In this document: positions 51,200-60,007 of the stretch, piece after piece
How the letters are laid out: each line of letters starts with the position of its first letter
Position numbering within the stretch: position 1 is the first letter of the stretch
Source of the DNA: Streptomyces gilvus
GTDB lineage: Bacteria; Actinomycetota; Actinomycetes; Streptomycetales; Streptomycetaceae
Reading direction: 5' to 3'
Assembly: GCF_022513565.1 (NCBI RefSeq)
Contig: NZ_JAKWBE010000007.1
Location: 186,001-250,000 of the forward strand
Length of the DNA: 64,000 nucleotides
The notes under the pieces: model-generated
Seen by the model: only the letters and a program-made list of their open reading frames with translations
Database searches by the model: none
Told to the model about the DNA's origin: nothing
Program-made: the position numbers and the translations under genes

Positions 51200-52891
51200 A
51201 TGTCCCCACTGAGACGATCGACACGGCTCTGGTCCTCAGCCGTCACCGCCGCCCTCGCCCTGTCCCTCGCGGGCGCGGGCCAGGCGTCCGCAGCGGACGT
51301 CAACAACGCCAAGAACGCCGGTTTCGAGTCCGGCCTGAGCAACTGGACCTGTTCCGCCGGCAGCGGTACGACGGTCTCCTCCCCGGTGCACGGCGGCTCG
51401 GCCGCGCTGAAGGCGACGCCGGCCGGGCAGGACGACGCGCAGTGCGCCCAGACCGTGGCCGTGAAACCGAATTCGACGTACTCGCTCAGCGCCTGGGTGC
51501 AGGGCGGCTACGCCTTCCTGGGCGTCACCGGCACGGGCACGACCGACGTGTCGACCTGGACGCCGGACTCGTCCTCGTGGAAGCAGCTGACGACGAGCTT
51601 CACGACGGGCGCGGCCACCACGTCCGTCACGGTCTACACCCACGGCTGGTACGGACAGGCGGCCTACTACGCCGACGACGTCTCCGTCTACGGCCCGGAC
51701 GGCGGCGGGGGCGGCGACCCGGCCCCGACGGTCCCGGCGACGCCGGCCGGCCTCGCGGTGTCGGGTACGACGTCCTCGTCGGTGTCGCTGTCCTGGAACG
51801 CGGTCTCGGGCGCCACCGGCTACAACGTCTACCGCGACGGCACGAAGGTGACCGCGGTGACCGGAGCCTCGGCGACCGTGACCGGGCTCGCGGCCGCCAC
51901 CTCGTACTCCTTCCAGGTCACCGCGACCAACTCGGCGGGCGAGTCGGCGAAGTCGGCGGCGGTCACGGGCACGACGGCCACCAGCGGCACGGGCGGGGGC
52001 ACCTCGCTGCCCAGGCACGCGGTGACCGGGTACTGGCAGAACTTCAACAACGGCGCCACGGTCCAGAGGATCTCGGACGTCTCCGCCCAGTACGACATCA
52101 TCGCGGTGGCGTTCGCGGACGCGACGTCCACGCCGGGTGCGGTGAGCTTCACGCTCGACTCGGCGGGGCTCGGCGGGTACACCGTCGACCAGTTCAAGGC
52201 GGACATCGCGGCGAAGCACGCGGCCGGCAAGAAGGTGGTCATCTCCGTCGGCGGGCAGAACGGCACGGTGTCGGTGAGCGACTCCGCCTCGGCGACGAAC
52301 TTCGCCAACTCGGTGTACTCGCTGATGCAGACCTACGGCTTCGACGGCGTCGACATCGACCTGGAGAACGGCCTCAACCCGACGTACATGTCCCAGGCGC
52401 TGCGGTCCCTGTCGGCGAAGGCCGGTTCGTCCCTCGTCATCACCATGGCCCCGCAGACCATCGACATGCAGTCGACGTCGGCCGGCTACTTCCAGACCGC
52501 GCTCAACGTCAAGGACATCCTGACGGTCGTCAACACCCAGTACTACAACAGCGGTTCCATGCTGGGCTGCGACGGCAAGGTCTACTCGCAGGGCTCGGTG
52601 GACTTCCTCACCGCGCTCGCCTGCATCCAGCTGGAGGGCGGCCTCTCCCCGTCCCAGGTGGGCCTGGGCCTGCCCGCCTCGACCAGCGCCGCGGGCAGCG
52701 GCTATGTCTCCCCGACGGTCGTGAACAACGCCCTCGACTGCCTCACGAAGGGCACGAACTGCGGCTCCTTCAAGCCGTCGAAGACGTACCCCGACCTACG
52801 GGGCGCGATGACCTGGTCCACCAACTGGGACGCCGCCGCGGGCGGTTCGTGGTCGGGCTCGGTGGGCCCGCATGTCCACGCGCTGCCGTAG
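51200..52891 (+). CDS. secreted GH18 chitinase (CBM-FnIII-GH18)
   Basis: A 563-residue secreted chitinase that hydrolyses chitin from fungi or insects. Signal peptide about 1-32 (AVTAALALSLAGAGQASAAD); carbohydrate-binding domain about 33-165 (NAGFESGLSNWTCSAGSGTT); FnIII about 173-258 (GLAVSGTTSSSVSLSWNAVS); GH18 catalytic domain about 268-563, with the DxxDxDxE motif DGVDIDLE (382-389) and acid E389. KKVVISVGGQNGT is the second strand motif. Start at ATG 51200 rather than further upstream, since the extra frame precedes the promoter elements. Induction by chitin breakdown products through DasR is inferred from the two sites. It is divergent from the Tad operon and may serve the same lifestyle. 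Confidence 0.95.
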   Translation: MSPLRRSTRLWSSAVTAALALSLAGAGQASAADVNNAKNAGFESGLSNWTCSAGSGTTVSSPVHGGSAALKATPAGQDDAQCAQTVAVKPNSTYSLSAWVQGGYAFLGVTGTGTTDVSTWTPDSSSWKQLTTSFTTGAATTSVTVYTHGWYGQAAYYADDVSVYGPDGGGGGDPAPTVPATPAGLAVSGTTSSSVSLSWNAVSGATGYNVYRDGTKVTAVTGASATVTGLAAATSYSFQVTATNSAGESAKSAAVTGTTATSGTGGGTSLPRHAVTGYWQNFNNGATVQRISDVSAQYDIIAVAFADATSTPGAVSFTLDSAGLGGYTVDQFKADIAAKHAAGKKVVISVGGQNGTVSVSDSASATNFANSVYSLMQTYGFDGVDIDLENGLNPTYMSQALRSLSAKAGSSLVITMAPQTIDMQSTSAGYFQTALNVKDILTVVNTQYYNSGSMLGCDGKVYSQGSVDFLTALACIQLEGGLSPSQVGLGLPASTSAAGSGYVSPTVVNNALDCLTKGTNCGSFKPSKTYPDLRGAMTWSTNWDAAAGGSWSGSVGPHVHALP

Positions 52892-52900
52892 GGGCCGGGA

Positions 52901-53266
52901 TCAGCCCATGGGGCGGTAGTACCCGAGCACGAAGGCCAGTTGTGCGAACCACTCCTGGACCCGCTCCCGGCGTTTCGCGTCGACGGCACATTCGTAGAAC
53001 GTGCCGTCGACGTGGATCACGGCGACCATGAGGGTCTTTCCGGAGGGCCCGGCCTTGTAGTGGACGCTCCGGATCTCGTGCCAGCCGAAGTCGACGGACA
53101 GACCGTGGTCGTCGAAGGCGACACCGGCGGAATCGACCAGGACCGAGTAGTCGCGGTCGACCGCCAGGAACTCCGGTGCGGGCGGCGGCGGTTGCCGGGA
53201 GAAGGCGTGCGGCGGCGGGGGCGGGCCGAAGCCGGGTGGGGGCGGTGGACTCGGTGGGCTGGTCAT
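52901..53266 (-). CDS. small protein with Pro-rich N-terminus
   Basis: A 121-residue protein from ATG 53266 (GGAGG four bases before). The first 40 residues are Pro-rich; the rest (DYSVLVDSAGVAFDDHGLSV, DFGWHEIRSVHYKAGPSGKT, FYECAVDAKRRERVQEWFAQ) is a compact PH-like or DUF-type beta domain. A very similar layout (WDEIGAVE, PIEIEATSRARFQEWDEQL) occurs in the protein encoded at 59347-59994, so they are distant paralogues. No function known. It converges on the chitinase gene. Confidence 0.75.
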   Translation of the reverse strand: MTSPPSPPPPPGFGPPPPPHAFSRQPPPPAPEFLAVDRDYSVLVDSAGVAFDDHGLSVDFGWHEIRSVHYKAGPSGKTLMVAVIHVDGTFYECAVDAKRRERVQEWFAQLAFVLGYYRPMG

Positions 53267-53396
53267 GCGGCCTCCGTCGCGAGGGGCGGTCACGGTGATC
53301 GAGCGGGCGGTGCACCTTATCGATTTCGTGTGAAACATTTCCGCGGTGCCACCGCATCAATGAAGTGAGAGCGGCACCGGGGCAGGGGGAAGACGT

Positions 53397-53909
53397 ATGA
53401 GACAGGCACGTGCGGACGAGTACGCCGAGTTCGCGGCCGCCCGCGCCGGGCATCTGTACCGCTCCGCCTGTCTGCTGACCGCCGGGGACACGCATCTCGC
53501 CGAGGACCTGGTGCAGGAGACCCTCGGCCGGCTCTACGTCAGATGGGGACGGGTGTCCCGGGTGGGCAACCCCGCGGGGTACGCCCAGACCGTGCTCACC
53601 CGGACCTTCCTCGCCCACCAGCGGCGGCGCAGCAGCACCGAGCAGGCCACCGACACCCTGCCCGAGCTGCCCGACGGCGCCCCCGACGGGGACCCCTCGC
53701 TGCGGCTGACGCTGCTGGAGGCGCTCGCCCGGCTGGCCGCCAAGGACCGGGCCGTGGTCGTCCTGCGGTACTGGGAGGACCGTTCCGTCGAGGAGACCGC
53801 CGACGTCATGAACGCCAGCTCGGCCGCCGTACGGACACGCTGCGTGCGGGCGCTCGGGCGGCTGCGGGAGCTGCTCGGCGAGGACCTCGGCGAGTACGCG
53901 CGCCCCTGA
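53397..53909 (+). CDS. SigE-family ECF RNA polymerase sigma factor
   Basis: A 170-residue ECF sigma factor of the SigE-family type. Region 2: RSACLLTAGDTHLAEDLVQE and GYAQTVLTRTFLAHQRRRSS; region 4: LARLAAKDRAVVVLRYWEDR with RSVEETADVMNASSAAVRTR as the helix-turn-helix. The start ATG 53397 is preceded by GGGGGA. It resembles the sigma factor at 8802-9311 in size and in being paired with a membrane protein. The next gene, 58 bp downstream, is the likely partner. Confidence 0.92.
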   Translation: MRQARADEYAEFAAARAGHLYRSACLLTAGDTHLAEDLVQETLGRLYVRWGRVSRVGNPAGYAQTVLTRTFLAHQRRRSSTEQATDTLPELPDGAPDGDPSLRLTLLEALARLAAKDRAVVVLRYWEDRSVEETADVMNASSAAVRTRCVRALGRLRELLGEDLGEYARP

Positions 53910-53967
53910 CCCGCCTCACCCCAGCCCACCCACCTCACTTCAACCCTCAGCGAAACGGTGGACCCCC

Positions 53968-55212
53968 ATGCCCGTCGAACAGCACAGCGACCCCTTCGAG
54001 GACCGGCTCACCGCCGAACTGCACCAGGCGGGCGGCGCCTTCACGACCGACCGGGCCGAACTCGTCGCCGCCGGTGTCCGCATCGGCCGCCGGCGTCTGC
54101 TGCGGCGCCGGGCCGCCGTCGTGGGCGGCGCCGCCTCCCTCGCGCTCGCCGGGGTGGGCGGGGCGCTGCTCCTGCCGGGCGCGGGATCCCCGCCGCGGGC
54201 CACCGCCACGGTCGGCACCTCCCGGCACACCACCGGGCCGGCCCCCACCCCCGTCTCCGCCGACCAGCTGATCCGCACCCTCGAAAAGCTGCTGCCGCAG
54301 GGCAAGTTCAGCCAGGCGCAGGCGCGCGGCACGAACGAGAAGCCGGGACCGTTCGTGCACCTCGTGTACGACGACGGGAAGGGCGCTGCGGCGATCGGAG
54401 TGGGGCTCAACCGGATCGAGCCGGGCAGCGACGAGGCACGGCAGACCACCGAGTGCCCGGGCAAGGCGTACGTGCACTACGACGCGTGCGGCACGACCCG
54501 GATGCCGGACGGCTCGGTGGTGATGGTGCTGCAGGGGTACGAGTATCCGGACCGCCGGGTCGACACCAAGTACTGGACCGCCGAACTCGTCACACCCGAG
54601 GGGCAGCACATCAGCGTCAGCGAGTGGAACGCGGCCGCCGAGAAGGACGCGCCCGTCACCCGGCCCGAACCGCCCTTGTCCGCCGCGCAGTTGAGGCAGC
54701 TGGTGACGGCCGGCGCCTGGCGCGACGCCGTCGACGCGATCCCGAGCAACCCGAACGCGCCGACCGCCGAGCCGACGGCGACCGCGTCCCAGAGCACGGT
54801 GTCCGTCGCCCCGATGCTCAGGAGCCTGCTGCCCCAGGGCAAGTTCACGGTGTCCGAGGACAGCGGCCAGGACACCGGCTTCGGCTACCTCGTCGTCGAC
54901 GACGGCAAGGGCAGGAGCCTCATCCAGGTCAACGTCCAGGCCGGCGAGTCGGACGTCGCGGCCGAGCTGTTCGGCTCCGACGCCGAGACGCTGCCCGACG
55001 GGACGAAGGTCGCCCTCCACCAGCGGCCCGGCGAGAAGGGCGGCGCGGGCGTCGTGTGGTGGACCGTCGACACCCTGCGCAAGGACGGGCGGCGCGTGGT
55101 GATCAGCGCCTTCAACTCCGGCGCCCAGGACACCCCCGCGACCCGCAAGACCCCCGCGCTGACCATGAAGCAGCTGAGGGCGATCGCCCTCAGCCCCAAG
55201 TGGTGGCAGTGA
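53968..55212 (+). CDS. membrane protein with duplicated extracytoplasmic domain (sigma-factor partner)
   Basis: A 414-residue single-pass protein: cytosolic region 1-50 ending RIGRRRLLRRRAAVV, a membrane helix about 51-70, and two repeated extracytoplasmic units. The first (LIRTLEKLLPQGKFSQAQAR and VHLVYDDGKGAAAI) and second (MLRSLLPQGKFTVSEDSGQD and GYLVVDDGKGRSLI) share LLPQGKF and DDGKG blocks about 190 residues apart, with a repeated WTAELVTPEG/WTVDTLRKDG strand. It follows the sigma factor after 58 bp and is likely its anti-sigma or sensor partner, though no known anti-sigma motif is found. No catalytic residues seen. Confidence 0.8.
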   Translation: MPVEQHSDPFEDRLTAELHQAGGAFTTDRAELVAAGVRIGRRRLLRRRAAVVGGAASLALAGVGGALLLPGAGSPPRATATVGTSRHTTGPAPTPVSADQLIRTLEKLLPQGKFSQAQARGTNEKPGPFVHLVYDDGKGAAAIGVGLNRIEPGSDEARQTTECPGKAYVHYDACGTTRMPDGSVVMVLQGYEYPDRRVDTKYWTAELVTPEGQHISVSEWNAAAEKDAPVTRPEPPLSAAQLRQLVTAGAWRDAVDAIPSNPNAPTAEPTATASQSTVSVAPMLRSLLPQGKFTVSEDSGQDTGFGYLVVDDGKGRSLIQVNVQAGESDVAAELFGSDAETLPDGTKVALHQRPGEKGGAGVVWWTVDTLRKDGRRVVISAFNSGAQDTPATRKTPALTMKQLRAIALSPKWWQ

Positions 55213-55234
55213 CGGACCGGACGACACCCCGCGA

Positions 55235-55270
55235 GGGCGGACGGCTATCGCCGACCACAGCCGTCCGCCC
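55235..55270. terminator. 12 bp hairpin terminator overlapping a gene end
   Basis: GGGCGGACGGCT pairs exactly with AGCCGTCCGCCC around a 12-base loop. The right arm lies inside the last codons of the ATPase-domain gene, so the terminator serves both convergent genes. Confidence 0.7.
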
Positions 55271-55724
55271 CGCAGGTACCGAGCTCGAACCACACGCTCT
55301 TGCCCGGTCCGTCGTGACGCCAGCCCCAGCGCAGCGCCAGCGCCTCCACCAGGAACATCCCCCGCCCGCTCTCCCCCGTGCCCGCGTCCAGCACCCGCGG
55401 AACGCGCCGGCCCGAGTCGCTCACCTCGCAGCGCAGCACCCCGTGGGCCGCGGACAGGGTGAGCCGGAAGCCTCCGCCGGAGTGCAGCAACGCGTTGGTC
55501 GCCAGCTCGCTGACCAGCAGCTCCGCCACCTCCACCAGCTCGCCGTCCCGGTCCGCGATCCCCCACGCCTCCAGCTGTCTTCGCACCTCCGTCCGGGCCC
55601 GCCGCACGGACGAGGGAAGAGGGCCGTAGCGGACGCTCAGGTCACCGGCGCCCAGGGGTGGTTGCGGGTAGGGGGCATGATGCGGGTCGGGGTCCGGGCG
55701 AGCGCTCCCGGAGCGTTGCAGCAT
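55245..55724 (-). CDS. HATPase_c (anti-sigma-like) ATP-binding protein
   Basis: About 159 residues from ATG 55724, though the start is uncertain because no good Shine-Dalgarno is present. The domain is a RsbW-like ATPase: SVRRARTEVRRQLEAWGIAD, the N-box LVSELATNALLHSGGGFRL, and the ATP-lid/G-box DAGTGESGRGMFLVEALALRWG, ending KSVWFELGT. Small ATPases of this type bind anti-anti-sigma or other regulators in Streptomyces. It is followed on the same strand by nothing within its operon; the MEDS gene lies 95 bp upstream. Confidence 0.85.
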   Translation of the reverse strand: MLQRSGSARPDPDPHHAPYPQPPLGAGDLSVRYGPLPSSVRRARTEVRRQLEAWGIADRDGELVEVAELLVSELATNALLHSGGGFRLTLSAAHGVLRCEVSDSGRRVPRVLDAGTGESGRGMFLVEALALRWGWRHDGPGKSVWFELGTCGADGCGRR

Positions 55725-55819
55725 GGGGAACAGGATGGCCTCCCCACGAGCGCGGCACACGGGGAGGACTACCCGATTCCATACCTGCGTACCTGCGTAC
55801 CTGCGTACCCACCCGCGCC

Positions 55820-56746
55820 CTACCCGTACTGCAGCCGTACGGTCGCCCCGTGCTCGTCGTCGCGGACGTCGACGTACGCGCACACCTGCCGGGTGAACCA
55901 CAGCCCCTGCTCCGGCTCCAGTTCCGGCGTGGGCGGCGGCACGAAACCGGCCAGCGGGTCGCCGACCCGGCGCGCGACGCGCAGCTCGCACACACACGCC
56001 GGCGCCTCACCCCACAGCCGTACGGCGGTCACGGGCCCGAGCGTGCCGAGCGCCGCGGTCACCGCCTCCGTGAACAACTCGGCGTCCACCCACGTCAGTC
56101 CACGCGCCACCGCCCGCGAGCGAACGGCCTCGGCGTAGGGCTCTCGGAGGAGTTCCGCGTCCGGCGCGGGCGGTGCGAGCGGTACGGCGTCCAGCTCGGC
56201 GGTGAGGCGGACCGGGTCCTCGTACACGCCCGAGGCGGGGTGGGCGCGGCGGGCGGCCTCGACGATCGCCTCACCGGCGGTACGGGTGTCGTAGGCGCAC
56301 AGGACCGTCGTCGCCATGGGCGCGAACAGCAGGTTGGCGAGGGCCTCGTAGCGGATCCACTCGGTGGTCTCCCGGGCGGAGCGCCCGGCGCGGCCGTCCC
56401 ACACGGGTTCCATCAGGAGGTGGATCCGGCCGCCGGGGCCGGCCTGCGCGGCGAGGTAACCGGCGCCCTGGGCGACCGCGTTGGCGGCGGAGCCGGTGTA
56501 CCAGTCGGTGTGCTCGATGAGGGCGACCTCCTTGACGTCGCCGCCGAGGGCGTCCCGCAGGAGGTCCAGCCTGTCCGGGGCGGCGATGGCCACGGGCGGG
56601 GGTTCGCCGGGGGCGCCGAGGCCTTCGGTGAGGAAGGGCACGGCGGTGGCCACGAACTCGTCGTCGGCGCCGAAGACGCCCATGCGGTGGTCGAAGGGGG
56701 TCGGGGGCGGAGTGGGGGCCGGGGTGGGGGCTGGTCGAGCGGTCAT
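55820..56746 (-). CDS. MEDS-domain regulatory protein with ATPase-like C-terminus
   Basis: A 308-residue protein. The N-terminal about 190 residues carry the MEDS layout (GADDEFVATAVPFLTEGLGA, GYLAAQAGPGGRIHLLMEPV, LFAPMATTVLCAYDTRTAGE, AHPASGVYEDPVRLTAELDA), a methanogen/methylotroph-type sensor domain common in Streptomyces. The C-terminal part (AVRSRAVARGLTWVDAELFT and EPEQGLWFTRQVCAYVDVRD) looks like a degenerate HATPase domain. It precedes the ATPase gene at 55245 and may act with it. It is preceded by an array of 17 bp repeats. Confidence 0.8.
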   Translation of the reverse strand: MTARPAPTPAPTPPPTPFDHRMGVFGADDEFVATAVPFLTEGLGAPGEPPPVAIAAPDRLDLLRDALGGDVKEVALIEHTDWYTGSAANAVAQGAGYLAAQAGPGGRIHLLMEPVWDGRAGRSARETTEWIRYEALANLLFAPMATTVLCAYDTRTAGEAIVEAARRAHPASGVYEDPVRLTAELDAVPLAPPAPDAELLREPYAEAVRSRAVARGLTWVDAELFTEAVTAALGTLGPVTAVRLWGEAPACVCELRVARRVGDPLAGFVPPPTPELEPEQGLWFTRQVCAYVDVRDDEHGATVRLQYG

Positions 56747-56759
56747 GGTTCTCCTTCGT

Positions 56760-56840
56760 GGGGAGGGGATCTCCGTGGGGAGGGGATCTCCGTGCGGAGG
56801 GGATCTCCGTGCGGAGGGGATCTCCGTGGGGAGGGGGATC
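56760..56840. repeat. 17 bp tandem repeat before the MEDS gene
   Basis: Four full copies of G(G/C)GGAGGGGATCTCCGT run head to tail (56760-56776, 56777-56793, 56794-56810, 56811-56827) plus a partial fifth. They fill the gap between the LuxR gene end (56844) and the MEDS gene start (56746). Each unit carries a GGAG-like core, so copy number could alter translation or regulator binding. Confidence 0.88.
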
Positions 56841-56843
56841 GGT

Positions 56844-59180
56844 TCACCGCTGGGCGGTCACCCAGGCGGCGATCTGGCTGCGGTTGCTGAAGCCGAGCTT
56901 GCTGAGGATGCGCTCCACATGGCCTTCGGCGGTCCGGCGGGCGATGACGAGGCGGTCGGCGATCTGCTGGTTGGCGAGACCCTGGGCGACGAGTTGGGCG
57001 ACCTCGCTCTCCCGCCGGGTGAGACGGACGCCGTCGCACCGCTCGACCGGCGCGGACTCGGGCCGTGGCGGCGGGAGTTCACCAGTCGCCTCTCCCACCG
57101 CGTAGCCGACGGCGGCCGTGAGGCCGAGGGCCGCGCCGCGCTCGTACGACCGCTCGTACGCGGCCGCACCCAGGGCCTCCCGGGCGCGGGACTCGCTCTC
57201 CAGCCGGGTGGCGCCGAGGGCCTTGGAGCCCCAGCGGAAGCGGTCGACGTCGGCCCAGACGCGGTCGGCGCCGCCGAGCAGGACGGCCGCCCGTTCGGCG
57301 GCGCCGCGCCGGGCGGCGGTCTGGGCGAGCAGGTCGAGGGTGAGGCCGATGCCGATGACGTCGCGGACGGCGAGTTTGCGGCGCAGGGCGTCCCGGGCGT
57401 GCCGCTCGGCCTGCTCCCACTCGCCCTTCACGGTGTGCGCGAGGGCGAGCATGCGCAGCACGTACGACAGCACCCACTCCTCGCCGTGCTCCTCGCACAG
57501 CCGACGGGTCTCCACACACACCTCGATGGCCTGGTCCGCCTCGCCCAGGAAACCCAGCGCACAGGCGAGTTCGACGCGGTCCAGGCCGACCAGGGACAGG
57601 TGCTGGCCGGGGACGCGGCCGCGGGCGACGGTGGCGCGGTAGTGCTCCAGGGCGCCGGGCACGTCGTTGTTGAACAGGCGCAGTACGCCGATGACGTACT
57701 CGGCGTGGGCGGCCTCGGCCTCGTCGCCGAGGGAGCGGGCCAGGTCCCGGGCCTCCTCGGCGCGGGCCAGCCCCGAGGTCAGGTCCTCCTGGGAGCCGGC
57801 GAGCAGGCCCACGATCCACAGGGCGCGGGCCCGTTCGCGGGTCGGCTCGGGGCAGGCGGCGAGGGCCCGGTCGAGCCAGTAGCGGCCCTCGCGGGGCGCC
57901 CCGCAGGCGTGCCAGTAGAACCACAGGGTGCCCGCGAGGCGCAGTCCGGCACGGGCCTCGCCGGGTTCGGCGAGGCTGAAGTCGAGGGCGGCGCGCAGGT
58001 TGTCCTGGTCGGCGCGGAGCCGGGCGACGATGTCCCGCTGCCCCGGCCCGAACCAGGCGCTCTCGAAACCGGCGGCCCGCCGCTGCACCCACTCCCGCTG
58101 CCGGCGCCGCGCGGCGACCTCCTCGCCCTCCCGCTGCCGTAACTTCTCCAGGCCGTAGTGGCGCAGGGTGTCCAGCAGCCGGTAGCGCACCCCGCCGGGG
58201 CCCTCCTCCCGGGCCAGCACGGACTTGTCGACGAGACCGGCGACGGCTTCCAGCACCTCGTACGCGCGCACCCGTTCGCCGTCCGCGCACACCGCCTCGG
58301 CGGTCTCCGCGTCGAAGCCGCCGGCCAGCACGGACACCCGCGCCCACACCAACTGCTCCTGCGCGGTGCACAGTTCATGGCTCCAGTCGACGGCGGCGCG
58401 CAGGGTCTGGTGGCGGGGCAGGGCGGCGGTGGAGCCGGCGGTCAGGAGGCGGTAGCGGTCGTCGAGGCGCTCCAGGAGCTGTCCGACACCGAGGACGCGC
58501 ATGCGGACGGCGGCCAGTTCGATGGCGAGCGGGAGGCCGTCCAGGCGGTGGCACAGCCGGGCCACGGCGGCACGGTTGGCGGCGGTCAGCCGAAAGCCGG
58601 GGACCACGGCGGCGGCCCGGTCGGCGAACAGGGCGAGGGCGGGGTAGCCATCGGCCGAGGTGAGGTCGCCGTCCGGGTCGGGGACCGGCAACGGCCGTAC
58701 CTCCAGCAGGTGTTCCTCGGTCAGGCCGAGGCGGTGGCGGCTGGTGGCGAGGACGCGGACGCCGGAGGTGCCGTGCAGCAGGGCGGCGGACAGGCGCGCG
58801 CAGGCCTGGAGGAGGTGTTCGCAGTTGTCGAGGACGAGCAGCAGACGCCGGTCGCGCACCTGCTCGACGAGGGCGTCCAGCGGGGGCTGGCTGGAGTGGT
58901 CGTGCAGGCCGAGGGCGTCGGCGGCGGCGACCGGGACGAGCGCCGGGTCGTCCAGCCCGGCCAGCTGCACGAAGCGGACGCCGTCGGGGAAGGTGCGTTC
59001 GACGCGGGCCGCGATGCGTGCGGCCAGCCGCGTCTTGCCGACGCCGCCCGGTCCGGTCAGCGTGACCAGGCGTGCCCTGGCGAGCAGCTCACGGCCCTCG
59101 GTCTGTTCGCCACGACGGTCGACGAAGCTGGTCGTCTCGACCGGCAGGTGACGCTCCCGTCGCGGCGCTGATCCGCCCAT
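56844..59180 (-). CDS. large AAA/NB-ARC-like ATPase with LuxR-type HTH (LAL-like regulator)
   Basis: A 778-residue regulator from ATG 59180, with GGGAGG before it. The ATPase domain has Walker A GPGGVGKT (43-50) and Walker B-like RRLLLVLDNCEHLLQACARL, with ATSRHRLGLTEEHLLEVRPL as the sensor; the middle (about 350-650) is TPR-rich (LDRVELACALGFLGEADQAI, RMLALAHTVKGEWEQAERHA); the C-terminal HTH is LTRRESEVAQLVAQGLANQQ then IADRLVIARRTAEGHVERIL. LAL/STAND-type regulators activate promoters after ligand-driven oligomerisation. Its stop is 4 bp from the repeat array. Targets unknown; nearest candidates are the MEDS and ATPase genes on the same strand. Confidence 0.93.
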   Translation of the reverse strand: MGGSAPRRERHLPVETTSFVDRRGEQTEGRELLARARLVTLTGPGGVGKTRLAARIAARVERTFPDGVRFVQLAGLDDPALVPVAAADALGLHDHSSQPPLDALVEQVRDRRLLLVLDNCEHLLQACARLSAALLHGTSGVRVLATSRHRLGLTEEHLLEVRPLPVPDPDGDLTSADGYPALALFADRAAAVVPGFRLTAANRAAVARLCHRLDGLPLAIELAAVRMRVLGVGQLLERLDDRYRLLTAGSTAALPRHQTLRAAVDWSHELCTAQEQLVWARVSVLAGGFDAETAEAVCADGERVRAYEVLEAVAGLVDKSVLAREEGPGGVRYRLLDTLRHYGLEKLRQREGEEVAARRRQREWVQRRAAGFESAWFGPGQRDIVARLRADQDNLRAALDFSLAEPGEARAGLRLAGTLWFYWHACGAPREGRYWLDRALAACPEPTRERARALWIVGLLAGSQEDLTSGLARAEEARDLARSLGDEAEAAHAEYVIGVLRLFNNDVPGALEHYRATVARGRVPGQHLSLVGLDRVELACALGFLGEADQAIEVCVETRRLCEEHGEEWVLSYVLRMLALAHTVKGEWEQAERHARDALRRKLAVRDVIGIGLTLDLLAQTAARRGAAERAAVLLGGADRVWADVDRFRWGSKALGATRLESESRAREALGAAAYERSYERGAALGLTAAVGYAVGEATGELPPPRPESAPVERCDGVRLTRRESEVAQLVAQGLANQQIADRLVIARRTAEGHVERILSKLGFSNRSQIAAWVTAQR

Positions 59181-59346
59181 GATCAGCCTCCCCTGGCAAC
59201 GGAACCTCACTTTCCTCTTGGTTCGGCATATATGCACGTCGTGGTCACACCCGCGAGTGCACTTTGCCGGAGGTCCGTGCGGGGAGAACGGGCGCGCGTA
59301 CACTGCGCGCGCCCGCGAAGGCCGGTCCGAGGACCGCCCGTTGTGC

Positions 59347-59994
59347 CTAGTCGGCGTCCTCGTCCGGCGTCTCCGCCTTGTCGTCCGGCTTGGCGTCCGC
59401 CTTGTCGTCCGGGTTGGCGTCCGCCGTGTCGTCCGCCTCGTCGTCGAAGTAGGCGTCGAGCACCGCGTCCAGTTGCTCGTCCCACTCCTGGAAGCGGGCC
59501 CGGGACGTCGCCTCGATCTCGATCGGGTACCAACGGCGGTCCGGGGTGTGGACGGTGACGGTGTACCGCTTGCCGAAGCGGGGGGTCTCCGTCTCGACGG
59601 CCCCGATCTCGTCCCAGCGGAACTCGCACTTCTCCTCGTCGAGGCTGAGACGGATGCCCCGGCGGTCGGCGACGATCCTGGCCCGCCGGTCGGAGGCCTC
59701 GAAGACGGGCCCGTCCTCGGCGTCCTCCGCACCGGAGCCGGCGTCGGTCTCGTCCGCCCCGACCACCGGGGTCTGCGCCTGCTCCGCCTCCTCCGCCTCG
59801 ACGTCCCCACCCTCGGACGTGGCGTCCTCCGGCTCCTCGGCCACGGGTGAGGTCAACCCGGGGATGAACGCCGGGTCGAACCCGGCGCCCTTCACGGGCT
59901 CTGCCTTCAGGGGCTGACTGCTCGAACCTATGCGCTGCTCCACAGCGGGCAGTATGGTCGACGATCCTGTGTCGGACACAGCGAGCCCCTGCAT
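59347..59994 (-). CDS. acidic low-complexity protein with PH-like core
   Basis: A 215-residue acidic protein. Residues 50-100 (EEPEDATSEGGDVEAEEAEQ) and the tail (DDEADDTADANPDDKADAKP...) are low-complexity; the middle (ARIVADRRGIRLSLDEEKCE, FRWDEIGAVETETPRFGKRY, TVTVHTPDRRWYPIEIEATS, RARFQEWDEQLDAVLDAY) is a small beta domain. This core resembles the protein encoded at 52901-53266. The 166 bp gap between the LuxR gene and this one shows nothing recognisable. Confidence 0.75.
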   Translation of the reverse strand: MQGLAVSDTGSSTILPAVEQRIGSSSQPLKAEPVKGAGFDPAFIPGLTSPVAEEPEDATSEGGDVEAEEAEQAQTPVVGADETDAGSGAEDAEDGPVFEASDRRARIVADRRGIRLSLDEEKCEFRWDEIGAVETETPRFGKRYTVTVHTPDRRWYPIEIEATSRARFQEWDEQLDAVLDAYFDDEADDTADANPDDKADAKPDDKAETPDEDAD

Positions 59995-60007
59995 CGTTAT
60001 CAGACGC

